A stretch of DNA of 64,000 nt from Aedoeadaptatus coxii (GCF_001553115.1 NZ_KQ960173.1:39886-103885); one strand, 5' to 3'; numbered from the stretch's first letter, positions 53,989-63,779 are shown. Numbers and translations: made by a program. The notes: generated from the letters alone by a model not told the origin.

Positions 53989-56900
53989 TTAATTTTGTTT
54001 GCCTTTAATATAATCTACGCCGGCTTGGATGACGGGCATCACGTGAACGTCGGGGATGTTCTTGTAAAGATCATCTTCCACCCGCTCGATGTGGCCCATT
54101 TTTCCTAAAATGTGGCCGTCTCGGCTCACGAGGCCTTCAATATTAAAGAAGCTGCCGTTAGGATTATCTACATAGGTAAAGGCGATTTGATTGTTCTCAA
54201 CCAATTCTTCCGCCTGTTCTTTCGAGCAGACGAGGCGTCCTTCCCCGTGACTTACGGGCACCATGTAGCGGTCGCCGGGATTCAAATACATGAGCCAGGG
54301 CGAATCGTTGGTGGCCACTTCCGTTTCCACGATCCGCGCCACGTGGCGGGAGTTGTCGTTAAAGGTAAGGGTCGGCGAATCGTCTGCTTGAGCGCGGCCT
54401 TCGCCAAAGGGAAGATAGCCCGATTTAATCAGGGCTTGGAAGCCGTTGCAAATGCCGAGGACGAGGCCTTTCTTTTCTTTTACGAGGACGTCCATGGCTT
54501 CTTTCATAGCGTCGGTACGTAAAATGGCGGCGATAAATTTCGCCGATCCGTCGGGTTCGTCGCTAAAGCTGAAGCCGCCGGGAATGGCAAAGATATCCGC
54601 TTCTTTTACTTTTGCCGCCAAGGTTTCAATGGAGCGCACAGTTTCTTCCGCCGTTTGATTGCGGAAGACGAAGACTTCCGTGTCGGCGCCGGCTTTTGTA
54701 AACACATCGGATGTATCGTATTCGCTATTAGTGCCAGGGAAGCAGGCGATGAGCACGCGACAATCATCTTTTGCTTCTCTCGCTGCGATGCGATCGTTGC
54801 CCTTTTGAATCTTGCGAATGTCTTCTCCCTTTTGTTCTTTTTCAGAGGGGAATACCGATTCCAAGCCGTAACGGTAAGCCTTAAAGATGGCTTCTCGATC
54901 TAAGGATTCGCCGTTGACCGTATAGCCTTTTTCTTTCAGCTCGCCGATTTCTTCCACACCGTCGAAAGCTTCTTTGTATTCTACGATAATATCGCCGTAA
55001 AGAGCGTTGTAAAGATCGTCTAATTGTACGTCAAAGCCTACATCATTTCCGAGGGCGGAGATGATCATGCCGGGAAGGGTGCCGTAACGGGTAACGGCGG
55101 CGGCGGAAAGGACATTGCCCTTTTCCATTTCCCCTCTCAGGGTGTCCGCCATGGCTTTAAATGCTTCGATGTCGATTTTGCCGTCGTCCAAACGGGTCGC
55201 CTTTAAAATGCCCAGCTTGTTTCCCGCTTTTTGGAATACATTGCTCACCACATTTTTCGATTTCATGGGGGCAATGGCGAAGGAAACGAGGGTCGGCGGT
55301 ACGTCTTTATCTCTAAAGGTGCCGCTCATGGAATCTTTGCCGCCGATGGGAGGCACTTCAAAATCCATGCAGGCGTCGAATGCGCCGAGAAGGGCCTTCA
55401 AGGGTTTTTGCCAACGCTTGGGACCTTCGCCGAGCTTTTCAAAATACTCTTGGAAGGTAAAATACATATCCCGAATATCGGCGCCGGTGGCCACAAGTTT
55501 CGCTACCGATTCCACGACCGCATAATATGCGCCAAGGTATTGGTTTTCCGAAAGGAATTCGGGATTTGCGCCAAAACTCATGACGCTCGCCGTGTCGCTG
55601 CGCTTGTTTTCCACGGGAATGAGCCCCGCCATGGCTTGGGTCGGCGTCAATTGATACTTGCCACCTAAGGGCATGAGCACCGTGCCGCGGCCGACGCTGT
55701 TGTCGAATTTCTCGATGAGATTTTTTTGGCTCACGATGTCCAGATCCGCCATGCGTTTTAAAATATCCTTCGTCGTGTAGTCATTGTATCGGTGGAAGAA
55801 GTGAGACATGGCGTCCCCTTCCACTTCCACCTTTTGACTGCGATCCACGCCCGCCGTTTCGATAAAGGCGCGGTCTAAATCCACGATCAATCGGTCGCCG
55901 TAATACATGCGCATAGCCGGCTCTTCCGTCACTTCCGCCACGACGGTCATTTCAAGATTTTCCTCGTCACTCATGGCTCTGAAGAAATCCAAATCCTTTT
56001 TCTGAATGACGACCGCCATACGTTCTTGGGATTCGGAAATGGCAATTTCTCTCGGAGAAAGGCCGTCGTATTTTAAAGGCACTCTGTCCAAGTGAATCTT
56101 CAACCCGTCGGCAAGTTCGCCGATGGCGACGGATACGCCGCCGGCGCCGAAGTCGTTACAGCGTTTAATCTTCGATGCGATGTCTAGGTTTCTGAAAAGG
56201 CGAAGAAGTTTTCGCTCTTGAGGTGCGTTCCCTTTTTGTACTTCCGCCGATGCGGTGGTAAGGGAAGCCGCCGTATGTTCTTTACTGCTTCCCGTTGCGC
56301 CGCCGACGCCGTCACGGCCGGTTCTGCCGCCCATTAAGAGAATAATATCGCCCGCTTCCGGCGTGCCGCGCCATACATTTTCCGTGGCCACGGCTCCGAC
56401 GACGGCGCCGATTTCCATGCGCTTCGCCATGTAGCCCGGGTGGTAAAGTTCTTCCACAAGGCCTGCGGGAATGCCGATTTGGTTGCCGTAGGATGCGTAT
56501 CCGTCGGCCGCTTCGGTAGTGATTTTCTTTTGAGGTAATTTACTTTCCCACGTGTCCTCAATGGGCATGGTGGGATCGCCGCTTCCCGTTAAGCGAAGGG
56601 CTTGATAAACGTAAGCTCTTCCGGAAAGGGGATCGCGAATACAACCGCCCAAGCAGGTAGACGCGCCGCCGTAGGGCTCGATTTCCGTCGGGTGATTGTG
56701 GGTTTCGTTTTTAAACATTAAGAGGTAGGGAATGGTTTCCTTTTCGCCGGATTTTAAATCCGTGGCTTCCAACTCGATGTGAATGGAGCAGGCGTTAATT
56801 TCTTCCGATTCTTCGATATTGGTCTTAATGCCTTCTTTTTTAAGATACTTGGCGACAAGGGTACCCACGTCCATTAAACTAACGGGCTTTTTGCGATTTA

Positions 56901-58929
56901 AAGCTTCTCGCGTACCCATGTAGCGATCGAAAGCTTCTTTGATCACGGGAGACACTTTTTCGTCGAAGTCGATATCGAGTGCCGTGTTAAAGGTGGTGTG
57001 ACGGCAGTGATCGGACCAGTAGGTATCTAAAATTGCCAGTTCCGTTTCGTTAATATCCCTGCCCAAGGATTGGAAATGTTTTTGAATAAAGGCGAAGTCT
57101 TCCATGCTCATGGCCAGTTCCATGGCGTCGAAATGTTCTTTAAGTTCCTCTTCGCTCCAATCCGTAAAGCCTTCCACCACGGGGTTTTCTAAATTTTGAG
57201 GGCTTTCTTCCCGCAACGTCGTCGGTACGCCGAAAAGGCTGCCGATTTTTTGGTCGACGGAATTGACCAAGTGGTTTACGATATTTCCGTAATCTTTTTC
57301 GTCGAGATTTCCTCTAAAATCATAAACCGTCGCCGTCTTGCTCGTTAAGTGGGTATGGCCGAACATAGCGGTGGCCGTGTCCATAACGCCGGCATTCCGT
57401 TGATCGTATTGGCCCGGCTGATATTCTACTACCAGGCCGCGGTCCATTTCGCTTTGAAGTTTAAAAGCATCTTCGTTGACGTAAACCACGTCGCTGGGCG
57501 CTTCGGACAAAACTTCCTTTGCGAGACGTTCCGCTTCATCGAGGGTCAAGCCTTCCAAATCGTAACGGGCGTAAACTTTTACATCGTCTAAAGAGATGCC
57601 CAGTTCTTCTTTCAAGCTGTCTTTTAAGGCCAACTCGCCGTTATTAAATCCGGCTTTGCGACCTACGTAGACGCGGGAAAGTTTCGGGCCGATGTCTCTT
57701 CGAATTTGTTTATGTTCAAATTCAATTTTATCGGCGGCATCGTACGCCTTTTCCATGGCCGTTTCAAAATCGTCGGCCACGGCGGTAACCGTAAGCACTC
57801 TGCCCCCTGCCGTAACAAGTTGGCCGTCTTTTTTCGCCGTGCCGGCGTGGAATACCTTCACATCACCGAGATCTTCGGGAATAGTAATGGGGACGCCTTT
57901 TTCCGAAGAGGCGGGATAGCCGCCGCTTGCGAGGGTTAAGGAAACAACTTTTTTGTCGTTTTCTTTAACCTCTACGGAGGAAAGTTCCCCTTTGGCCGTG
58001 GCCATCATAATGTCTAAAAGATCGCCGTCTAAGCGTTCCAAAACCGATTGAGTTTCCGGATCGCCGAAGCGGCAATTATATTCCAAAATTTGCGGGCCGT
58101 CATCGCCGATCATAATGCCCATGAAAATTAAACCGCGGTAATCCATGCTGTCGTCTTGAAGTCCCTTTAAGAAAGGTTTCACGAGAACGTCGTCGATGCG
58201 ATCTAAAAGAGGAAGAGCTTCTACATTGGGCGCATAGGTTCCCATGCCGCCGGTGTTCGGCCCCCGTCCCCCTTCGTAAATAGATTTGTGATCTTTCGCC
58301 GTAGAAAGAGGTTTTATGGTTTTGCCGTCGCAGAAAGCGAGGAGGCTCATTTCAAAGCCTTCTAAAAATTCTTCCACGACCACGCGATCCCCATCAAACT
58401 TTTTGTCCACGAAGACATCGTTTAAGAAAGCATCCACTGCCCCTTCGTCGTAGACGATGGCGACGCCTTTGCCTGCCGCCAAGCCGTCCGCCTTTAAGAC
58501 GCAGACGCCCTTTTCTTCCAGCATGTTCACGGCCGCTTGGCGAATGGCATCGCGATTATCCGATTCCATGTAGCCCGCCGTGGGAATATGATGGCGCGTG
58601 CAGAATGATTTTGTGGCGGCCTTGGAGCCTTCCAGCTCAGCCGCTTGTTGATTGGGTCCGAAGATTAAAAGGCCTTCTTCTTCAAAAGCATCGACAATGC
58701 CGTCCACCAAGGGAGCTTCCGGGCCCACGATGGTAAAATCCACGGCCATGTCTTTTGCAAATTTTAAAAGCGCGCTGATGTCTTCAGCAGAAATAGAGAT
58801 GTTTTCGCCGATCGCATCGGTGCCGCCGTTTCCGGGGGCGAAGTAAATTTTGTCTACTTTTTTATTTTGAGCGATGGATGCGCCGATTGCGTGTTCGCGT
58901 CCGCCGCCGCCAACAATGAGTACCTTCAC
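53989..58929 (-). CDS. purD-purL: PurD-PurL fusion: GAR synthetase plus FGAM synthase
   Basis: 1646 residues. Residues 1 to about 420 are a complete PurD (GGGGREHAIG, ATP-grasp with LKADGLAAGKGV, EYNCRFGDPETQ). From about 422 (SRVYVGRKAGFNNGELALKD) a full single-chain PurL follows, of the clostridial type: YWSDHCRHTTF, GGxxGRDGVGGATGSS, ending in a class I glutaminase with GICNGFQ (Cys about 1495), PVSHGEGR and GSFFNIEG. The two halves catalyse steps 2 and 4 of IMP synthesis. No stop, start or linker separates them. GTG at 58929 follows AAGGAGG. Last gene of the operon. Confidence 0.93.
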   Translation of the reverse strand: MKVLIVGGGGREHAIGASIAQNKKVDKIYFAPGNGGTDAIGENISISAEDISALLKFAKDMAVDFTIVGPEAPLVDGIVDAFEEEGLLIFGPNQQAAELEGSKAATKSFCTRHHIPTAGYMESDNRDAIRQAAVNMLEEKGVCVLKADGLAAGKGVAIVYDEGAVDAFLNDVFVDKKFDGDRVVVEEFLEGFEMSLLAFCDGKTIKPLSTAKDHKSIYEGGRGPNTGGMGTYAPNVEALPLLDRIDDVLVKPFLKGLQDDSMDYRGLIFMGIMIGDDGPQILEYNCRFGDPETQSVLERLDGDLLDIMMATAKGELSSVEVKENDKKVVSLTLASGGYPASSEKGVPITIPEDLGDVKVFHAGTAKKDGQLVTAGGRVLTVTAVADDFETAMEKAYDAADKIEFEHKQIRRDIGPKLSRVYVGRKAGFNNGELALKDSLKEELGISLDDVKVYARYDLEGLTLDEAERLAKEVLSEAPSDVVYVNEDAFKLQSEMDRGLVVEYQPGQYDQRNAGVMDTATAMFGHTHLTSKTATVYDFRGNLDEKDYGNIVNHLVNSVDQKIGSLFGVPTTLREESPQNLENPVVEGFTDWSEEELKEHFDAMELAMSMEDFAFIQKHFQSLGRDINETELAILDTYWSDHCRHTTFNTALDIDFDEKVSPVIKEAFDRYMGTREALNRKKPVSLMDVGTLVAKYLKKEGIKTNIEESEEINACSIHIELEATDLKSGEKETIPYLLMFKNETHNHPTEIEPYGGASTCLGGCIRDPLSGRAYVYQALRLTGSGDPTMPIEDTWESKLPQKKITTEAADGYASYGNQIGIPAGLVEELYHPGYMAKRMEIGAVVGAVATENVWRGTPEAGDIILLMGGRTGRDGVGGATGSSKEHTAASLTTASAEVQKGNAPQERKLLRLFRNLDIASKIKRCNDFGAGGVSVAIGELADGLKIHLDRVPLKYDGLSPREIAISESQERMAVVIQKKDLDFFRAMSDEENLEMTVVAEVTEEPAMRMYYGDRLIVDLDRAFIETAGVDRSQKVEVEGDAMSHFFHRYNDYTTKDILKRMADLDIVSQKNLIEKFDNSVGRGTVLMPLGGKYQLTPTQAMAGLIPVENKRSDTASVMSFGANPEFLSENQYLGAYYAVVESVAKLVATGADIRDMYFTFQEYFEKLGEGPKRWQKPLKALLGAFDACMDFEVPPIGGKDSMSGTFRDKDVPPTLVSFAIAPMKSKNVVSNVFQKAGNKLGILKATRLDDGKIDIEAFKAMADTLRGEMEKGNVLSAAAVTRYGTLPGMIISALGNDVGFDVQLDDLYNALYGDIIVEYKEAFDGVEEIGELKEKGYTVNGESLDREAIFKAYRYGLESVFPSEKEQKGEDIRKIQKGNDRIAAREAKDDCRVLIACFPGTNSEYDTSDVFTKAGADTEVFVFRNQTAEETVRSIETLAAKVKEADIFAIPGGFSFSDEPDGSAKFIAAILRTDAMKEAMDVLVKEKKGLVLGICNGFQALIKSGYLPFGEGRAQADDSPTLTFNDNSRHVARIVETEVATNDSPWLMYLNPGDRYMVPVSHGEGRLVCSKEQAEELVENNQIAFTYVDNPNGSFFNIEGLVSRDGHILGKMGHIERVEDDLYKNIPDVHVMPVIQAGVDYIKGKQN

Positions 58930-58938
58930 AATGCCTCC

Positions 58939-60465
58939 TTAATGTTTAAAATGACGAACGCCGGTAAAGACCATGGAAATAGTTCGTTCGTTACAAGCTT
59001 TTATGGAATCTTCGTCGCGGATAGAACCGCCCGGTTGAATAATCGATGCGACACCGTGTTCCGCCGCCGCTTTGACGCAGTCGTCGAAGGGGAAGAATGC
59101 GTCGCTCGCCATAACACTTCCCGTGAAATCTCGATCGGGATTGTGATTGAAAATATTTTCGAGGGCCCAGATACGGCTGGTTTCGCCGCCGCCGATGCCC
59201 ATTGTTTTTCCGTCTTTAATGAGCACCACAGCGTTGGAACGCACGTACTTAACCACCTTCATACCGAAGAGAAGGTCGCGCTTTTGTGCATCCGTCGGTT
59301 CGGTTTCGGTGACGATTTTATAATCTTCCTTGGCGCCGATATCCGTGTCTTGAAGTAAAATCTTGCCGCTTACCATGCGCATTTCCCGTTTAAGGGGCGC
59401 GGCGTCGAAGTCCACGCGAATAACCCGGAGATTTTTCTTTTGCTTAAACACTTCGAGAGCTTCTTCGGTAAAATCTTTTGCCGCAACGACTTCCAGGAAG
59501 ATCTTCACCATTTCTTCGGCACAGGCTTTATCTACCGTCGTATTGAGTGCGACGATGCCGCCGAAAATAGAAAGGCTGTCGGCTTCAAACATTTTCTTGT
59601 AAGCGTCCAGTGCCGTTTCCCCTAAGGCGACGCCGCAGGGCGTGGCGTGTTTTAAGCCAACGCAGATAATGCCGTCACGTTCGGGATCAAATTCCCCGGC
59701 GAGGCCTACAGCGGAATTAAAGTCGTTGTAGTTATTGTAGGAAAGTTCCTTCCCTTGGAACTGTTCCATATGGGTAAAGTACGATTCCACCATGGGGTCG
59801 GAATAAACTTCCGCCTTTTGATGGGGATTTTCGCCGTAACGTAAATCGGAATCCTTTCGCATGCCAATGGTGGTGTACTCGCTCATCTTTCCCGTAAGTT
59901 CGCGGAAGTAACGGGAAATCATGGAGTCGTAATAGGCCGTCAAGCTGAAGGCCTTCATGGCGAGCTCTCTACGGAAAGCCAAATCATCTTCGGGAGATTG
60001 TAAGTGATCCAACATGCGGTCGTAATCTTTGGGATCGGTGACCACGTAAACGTCCTTGTGGTTTTTAGCCGCCGAGCGAATCATGCTGGGGCCGCCGATG
60101 TCGATGTTTTCGATTAATTCCTCGTCGCTTTTTTTAGCGTGGTAGGTTTCTTCAAAAGCGTAAAGATTGACGCAAACGAGATCGATACTTTCGATGCCGT
60201 GCTTTTTCACCGTATCCACATGGGATTGTTCGTCTCGCTTATATAAAATGCCGCCGTGTACCATGGGGTGAAGGGTCTTCACTCTGCCGTCGAGCATTTC
60301 CGGGAAATGGGTGTAGTCGTCAATAGCCACTACCTCTACCCCTGCCTCTTCAATGGCGCGGAGCGTGCCGCCGGTAGAAAGAAGGGTGTAGCCCGCTTCC
60401 TTCAAACCCTTGGCAAAAGCACCGATTCCCGATTTGTCTGTTACCGATAACAACGCATACTTCAT
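58939..60465 (-). CDS. purH: Bifunctional AICAR transformylase/IMP cyclohydrolase
   Basis: 508 residues. N-terminal MGS-like cyclohydrolase domain (ALLSVTDKSGI, STGGTLRAIEEAG, HPMVHGGIL) to about 200, then the transformylase with KHATPCGVALGE and SDAFFPFDDCV. It catalyses the last two steps to IMP. It overlaps purN by ATGA and precedes the purDL fusion by 9 bp. Confidence 0.97.
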   Translation of the reverse strand: MKYALLSVTDKSGIGAFAKGLKEAGYTLLSTGGTLRAIEEAGVEVVAIDDYTHFPEMLDGRVKTLHPMVHGGILYKRDEQSHVDTVKKHGIESIDLVCVNLYAFEETYHAKKSDEELIENIDIGGPSMIRSAAKNHKDVYVVTDPKDYDRMLDHLQSPEDDLAFRRELAMKAFSLTAYYDSMISRYFRELTGKMSEYTTIGMRKDSDLRYGENPHQKAEVYSDPMVESYFTHMEQFQGKELSYNNYNDFNSAVGLAGEFDPERDGIICVGLKHATPCGVALGETALDAYKKMFEADSLSIFGGIVALNTTVDKACAEEMVKIFLEVVAAKDFTEEALEVFKQKKNLRVIRVDFDAAPLKREMRMVSGKILLQDTDIGAKEDYKIVTETEPTDAQKRDLLFGMKVVKYVRSNAVVLIKDGKTMGIGGGETSRIWALENIFNHNPDRDFTGSVMASDAFFPFDDCVKAAAEHGVASIIQPGGSIRDEDSIKACNERTISMVFTGVRHFKH

Positions 60466-61016
60466 AGAATGCCCTCCTCACAAAAACGAACCGCCGTTTT
60501 CAAAAGTTCATGCTCCAACACGAGCACCGTTTCCTGAATTTCCTTAGGCGAACGAAGCCTGCGAATGTCCACCGAGGACTGAAGCAAAATCTTGCCCCCG
60601 TCGACGGTTTCATTCACGTAATGCACCGTGGCGCCGCTTCGCACCTCGCCCGCTTCAAATACCGCTTCGTGCACTTTTATGCCGTACATGCCCTTGCCGC
60701 CGTAAGCGGGCAAAAGGGAAGGATGAATATTAATAATTCGCCCCTCGTAACGGTGTAAAAGGTCGCCGCTCAGTATTTTTAAGTAACCGGCGAGGACGAT
60801 AAAATCGATGCCTTCCTTTTCCAGCACCGATACTAAATCGTCGTCGCCCTCAACATATGTTTTTTTATTCATCGCCTCAGCACGTTTCAGACCGTAGGCA
60901 TCCGCCTTATTGGATACCACCAAGGCGATCTCGGATTTGAAAAATCCCGCCGCCTCGGCGTCCAATAAAGATTGCAAATTCGTGCCCGATCCGCTGAGTA
61001 AAACCGCTATTTTCAT
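60462..61016 (-). CDS. purN: GAR transformylase
   Basis: 184 residues from ATG 61016, which overlaps the purM stop as ATGA; the longer frame to 61064 has a poly-Arg leader and is not expected to be used. N-terminus MKIAVLLSGSGTNLQ, catalytic His in NIHPSLLPAY and Asp in ETVDGG. It uses formyl-tetrahydrofolate for step 3 of purine synthesis. Somewhat shorter than the usual 190-210 residues. Confidence 0.96.
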   Translation of the reverse strand: MKIAVLLSGSGTNLQSLLDAEAAGFFKSEIALVVSNKADAYGLKRAEAMNKKTYVEGDDDLVSVLEKEGIDFIVLAGYLKILSGDLLHRYEGRIINIHPSLLPAYGGKGMYGIKVHEAVFEAGEVRSGATVHYVNETVDGGKILLQSSVDIRRLRSPKEIQETVLVLEHELLKTAVRFCEEGIL

Positions 61017-62047
61017 CGCAATTGCACGACGCCTTCGCCGGATTCGATAGAACCGATAGCCCACGCCTTGTCGTCGGTTTCTTCGTTGATAAAGCGGAGC
61101 ACCTCGTCCTTTTCACCTTCCGGTACGACGACGACCATGCCCACACCCATATTAAAGGAGCGATAAAGTTCTTCTTCCTTAATGTCGCCGGAATCTTCCA
61201 TGTAGCGGAACACATCGGGCATGTCCCAGCTGCCCTTGTCCACGCGGCAATCTAAATCCTTGGGAAGGACACGGGGTACATTTTCGATTAAACCGCCGCC
61301 TGTAATATTGGAAATGGCCTTGACGTGGAACCGTTCCGTTAGCGCTAAAATCGTCTTGACATAAAGCTTCGTCGGGCGGAGAAGAACCTCGCCGACCGTG
61401 CCGTCTAAACCTTCCACTTCGCTTGTAATGTCAAAGCCCTTGTGCTCGAAGAAAAACTTGCGGGCCAAACTGTAACCGTTGGAGTGAAGACCGCTGGACG
61501 CAAGGCCGATGACCGCATCGCCTTCGGCTACATCCCGTCCGTCGATGATCTTATTCTTATCGCAAAGACCTACGGCAAAGCCGGCGAGATCGTATTCGTC
61601 TTCCCCGTAAAGACCGGGCATTTCGGCAGTCTCCCCGCCGATTAAAGCGCATCCGCTTTCACGACAGCCTTGGGCGACACCTTCCACGATTTTTTGCATC
61701 TTTTCAGCCGACACATGACCTGTGGCCACGTAGTCGAGGAAAAAGAGAGGCTTCGCCCCTTGGCAAATTAAATCGTTGACACTCATGGCCACAAGATCGA
61801 TGCCCACCGTGTCGTGAACATCCATCATTTGTGCAACCAAAAGCTTCGTGCCCACACCGTCAGTGGCGCCTAAAAGCACGGGTGATTCCATGTCCTTGGC
61901 GGCGGAAAGATCATAGCCGCCGGAGAACAAACCGATATCCCCGAGTACATTCTTGTCGTAAGTAGAAGAAACAGCTTTCTTCATAAGTTCCACGGCACGA
62001 TTGCCTTCTGTAATATCGACCCCTGCGTCTTTATACGATAATGTCAT
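61013..62047 (-). CDS. purM: AIR synthetase
   Basis: 344 residues, full length. Starts TLSYKDAGVDITEGN; ATP-binding GATDGVGTKL; GGETAEMPGLY; SSGLHSNGYSLAR; TGGGLIENVPRVLP. It makes AIR from FGAM, step 5. It follows purF by 9 bp and overlaps purN. Confidence 0.97.
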   Translation of the reverse strand: MTLSYKDAGVDITEGNRAVELMKKAVSSTYDKNVLGDIGLFSGGYDLSAAKDMESPVLLGATDGVGTKLLVAQMMDVHDTVGIDLVAMSVNDLICQGAKPLFFLDYVATGHVSAEKMQKIVEGVAQGCRESGCALIGGETAEMPGLYGEDEYDLAGFAVGLCDKNKIIDGRDVAEGDAVIGLASSGLHSNGYSLARKFFFEHKGFDITSEVEGLDGTVGEVLLRPTKLYVKTILALTERFHVKAISNITGGGLIENVPRVLPKDLDCRVDKGSWDMPDVFRYMEDSGDIKEEELYRSFNMGVGMVVVVPEGEKDEVLRFINEETDDKAWAIGSIESGEGVVQLR

Positions 62048-62056
62048 AACTTCCTC

Positions 62057-63403
62057 CTAAATCACTGTCGGATCGACGGGATAATCCCCGTCAAAGCATG
62101 CTGTACAATATTTGGAAATTTCCTTCTTACCTGCTCTGACGAGACCCTCTTCCGAAATAAAAGCGAGAGAGTCTGCGCCGATACTCTTTTCAATCTCCTT
62201 AATGGATTCATTGGCGGCAATTAAATTCTTACGATTGGGCGTGTCGATGCCGTAATAGCAGCAATACTTAACCGGCGGCGAGGTAATGCGCATATGCACT
62301 TCCTTGGCTCCCGCTTCTCGCAAACGATAAATCAAATTGCGGCTCGTCGTGCCGCGCACGATAGAGTCGTCCAGCAAGACGATGGATTTTCCCTTTACCA
62401 CATCCCCCAAGGGATTGAGTTTCAGCTTAACCGCCATATCCCTTTCCTTTTGCGTCGGCTTAATAAAGGTTCTGCCCATGTAGCGATTCTTGACGAGCCC
62501 TTCGCCGTAGGGAATATTCGACGCTTGCGCATAACCGATGGCGGAAGGAATGCCGCTGTCGGGAACCGGCACTACGAGATCCACATCACAAGGCGCTTCT
62601 TCCCATAAAATTTCGCCACAACGTCTTCTAAACGTATAGGCATTGACATCGTCCAACGTCGCATCATTGCGAGCGAAATAAACATACTCGAAAATACAAT
62701 GCTTCGGCGTAGCAGGCGATTCATAATGATCGGAGTGAATGCCGTTTTCGTCGATAACGACAATTTCACCGGGCGCCACATTCCGCGTCATCTTGCCGCC
62801 GATAATTTCAATGGCCGCATTTTCACTGGCGACGATAACATCCTCGCCGTCTTCCCCTAAGACCAAGGGGCGGAAACCGTGGGGATCCCTAAAGGCCACG
62901 ACCTTATCCTTAATAAGCGCCGTAACGGAATAAGCCCCTTGGATCACGCCCATGGTTTTTTTAATGGCTTCTACAATATCCCCATTGTAGTAGCGGGTAA
63001 TTAAGTAAAGAATAACCTCCGTGTCATTGGTGGTTTGAAACATCATGCCTTCTTCTTCAAGGCGTTCACGCAAAATTCGGTAGTTCACCAAATTCCCGTC
63101 ATTGGCGAGAGCGATCATTTCCCCGCCGACAAAACCCATAATCGGTTGAATATTGTAATCGTGGCTGCCTTCCGCCGTGGAATAGCGCACGTGGCCAATA
63201 CCGATCGTGCCGGGAAGATCACGTAAAGTATCTTCCGTAAAAGCATCGATCACAAGACCCATCGAACGTTTTCTGCGAATCTCCTCGCCGTCAAAAACGG
63301 CCATGCCTGCTGCTTCCTGTCCCCTATGTTGCAGAGAATTCATCCCATAAAACAAGCTCGTACTAACTGTCGATTGACTATAAATTCCAATAACGCCACA
63401 CAT
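62057..63403 (-). CDS. purF: Amidophosphoribosyltransferase, Fe-S (Bacillus) type
   Basis: 448 residues. The nucleophile Cys follows the initiator Met directly (MCGVIGIYS), so there is no propeptide. Glutaminase part with HRGQEAAGM and NGNLVNY; transferase part with PRPP loop IVLLDDSIVRGTT. Cysteines in KHCIFEYVYFAR, KYCCYYG and YCTACF match the four [4Fe-4S] ligands of the B. subtilis enzyme, which makes it oxygen sensitive. First gene of the operon. The nearest ribosome site (GAGGAAAGGA) is 13-22 nt away, unusually far. Confidence 0.97.
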   Translation of the reverse strand: MCGVIGIYSQSTVSTSLFYGMNSLQHRGQEAAGMAVFDGEEIRRKRSMGLVIDAFTEDTLRDLPGTIGIGHVRYSTAEGSHDYNIQPIMGFVGGEMIALANDGNLVNYRILRERLEEEGMMFQTTNDTEVILYLITRYYNGDIVEAIKKTMGVIQGAYSVTALIKDKVVAFRDPHGFRPLVLGEDGEDVIVASENAAIEIIGGKMTRNVAPGEIVVIDENGIHSDHYESPATPKHCIFEYVYFARNDATLDDVNAYTFRRRCGEILWEEAPCDVDLVVPVPDSGIPSAIGYAQASNIPYGEGLVKNRYMGRTFIKPTQKERDMAVKLKLNPLGDVVKGKSIVLLDDSIVRGTTSRNLIYRLREAGAKEVHMRITSPPVKYCCYYGIDTPNRKNLIAANESIKEIEKSIGADSLAFISEEGLVRAGKKEISKYCTACFDGDYPVDPTVI

Positions 63404-63508
63404 TCGTCGTAATCGATCCTTTCCTCATATTCTGTTTTTAAAAACTTACCGTCTTACGAAGCGTTTGTTGTTTAAAGTCCCCCTTAGACTTTTCGACCTC
63501 CTAAACAC

Positions 63509-63537
63509 AAAAAGAGATACGGGTGCCGTATCTCTTT
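63509..63537 (-). terminator. Intrinsic terminator/attenuator in the purF leader
   Basis: AAAGAGATACGG-CAC-CCGTATCTCTTTTT, perfect 12-bp stem with U-tract. It lies between the only visible promoter and purF, directly at the end of the leader ORF. Confidence 0.88.
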
Positions 63538-63662
63538 CAAAAACCGATCCCGAGACCGGACATGGAATTGCTAAACGAATAGGAAAACGTAACCTTCATC
63601 GACTTTTCAGCATGCGCATCACCTTTCGATCTGCACATCAACAGAATAAGTCGATTCACCAT
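63537..63662 (-). CDS. Leader ORF of 41 codons upstream of purF
   Basis: ATG at 63662 is preceded by AAGGGGG at ideal spacing. The peptide begins MVNRLILLMCRSKGDAHAEK and ends SNSMSGLGIGF; the TGA touches the terminator stem. No known family. It could be a small gene of its own or a leader peptide whose translation decides whether the terminator forms. The antisense frame over the same bases has no such signals. Confidence 0.55.
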   Translation of the reverse strand: MVNRLILLMCRSKGDAHAEKSMKVTFSYSFSNSMSGLGIGF

Positions 63663-63686
63663 TACATACCCCCTTAATTCAGCTAC

Positions 63687-63715
63687 ATTGTACCATAATT
63701 ACATGGGTTGAACAA
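63687..63715 (-). promoter_or_regulatory. Promoter of leader ORF and purine operon
   Basis: Minus-strand TTGTTC (63710-63715), 17-bp spacer, TACAAT (63687-63692). No purine riboswitch or PurBox pattern was seen between here and purF. Confidence 0.6.
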
Positions 63716-63740
63716 TTCAAGAAATGGAATTTTCAGAAAG

Positions 63741-63779
63741 GAAAATTATTACCTTTTTAACAAAAGAATAATAATTTTC
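63741..63779. repeat. AT-rich inverted repeat upstream of the purine promoter
   Basis: GAAAATTATTA and TAATAATTTTC, perfect over 11 bp, 17-bp spacing, with an inner CTTTT/AAAAG match. It may be a regulatory dyad or a weak terminator. The rest of 63780-63890 shows no gene. Confidence 0.45.

Noticed and set aside
63465..63677. 70-codon plus-strand frame over the purF leader
   Set aside because: It crosses the terminator hairpin and has no ribosome site; the minus-strand leader ORF has better signals.
63404..63720. Purine riboswitch or PurR box upstream of purF
   Set aside because: No conserved guanine/adenine riboswitch core and no pair of CCGAAC-type PurBoxes was seen; only the leader ORF and terminator remain.
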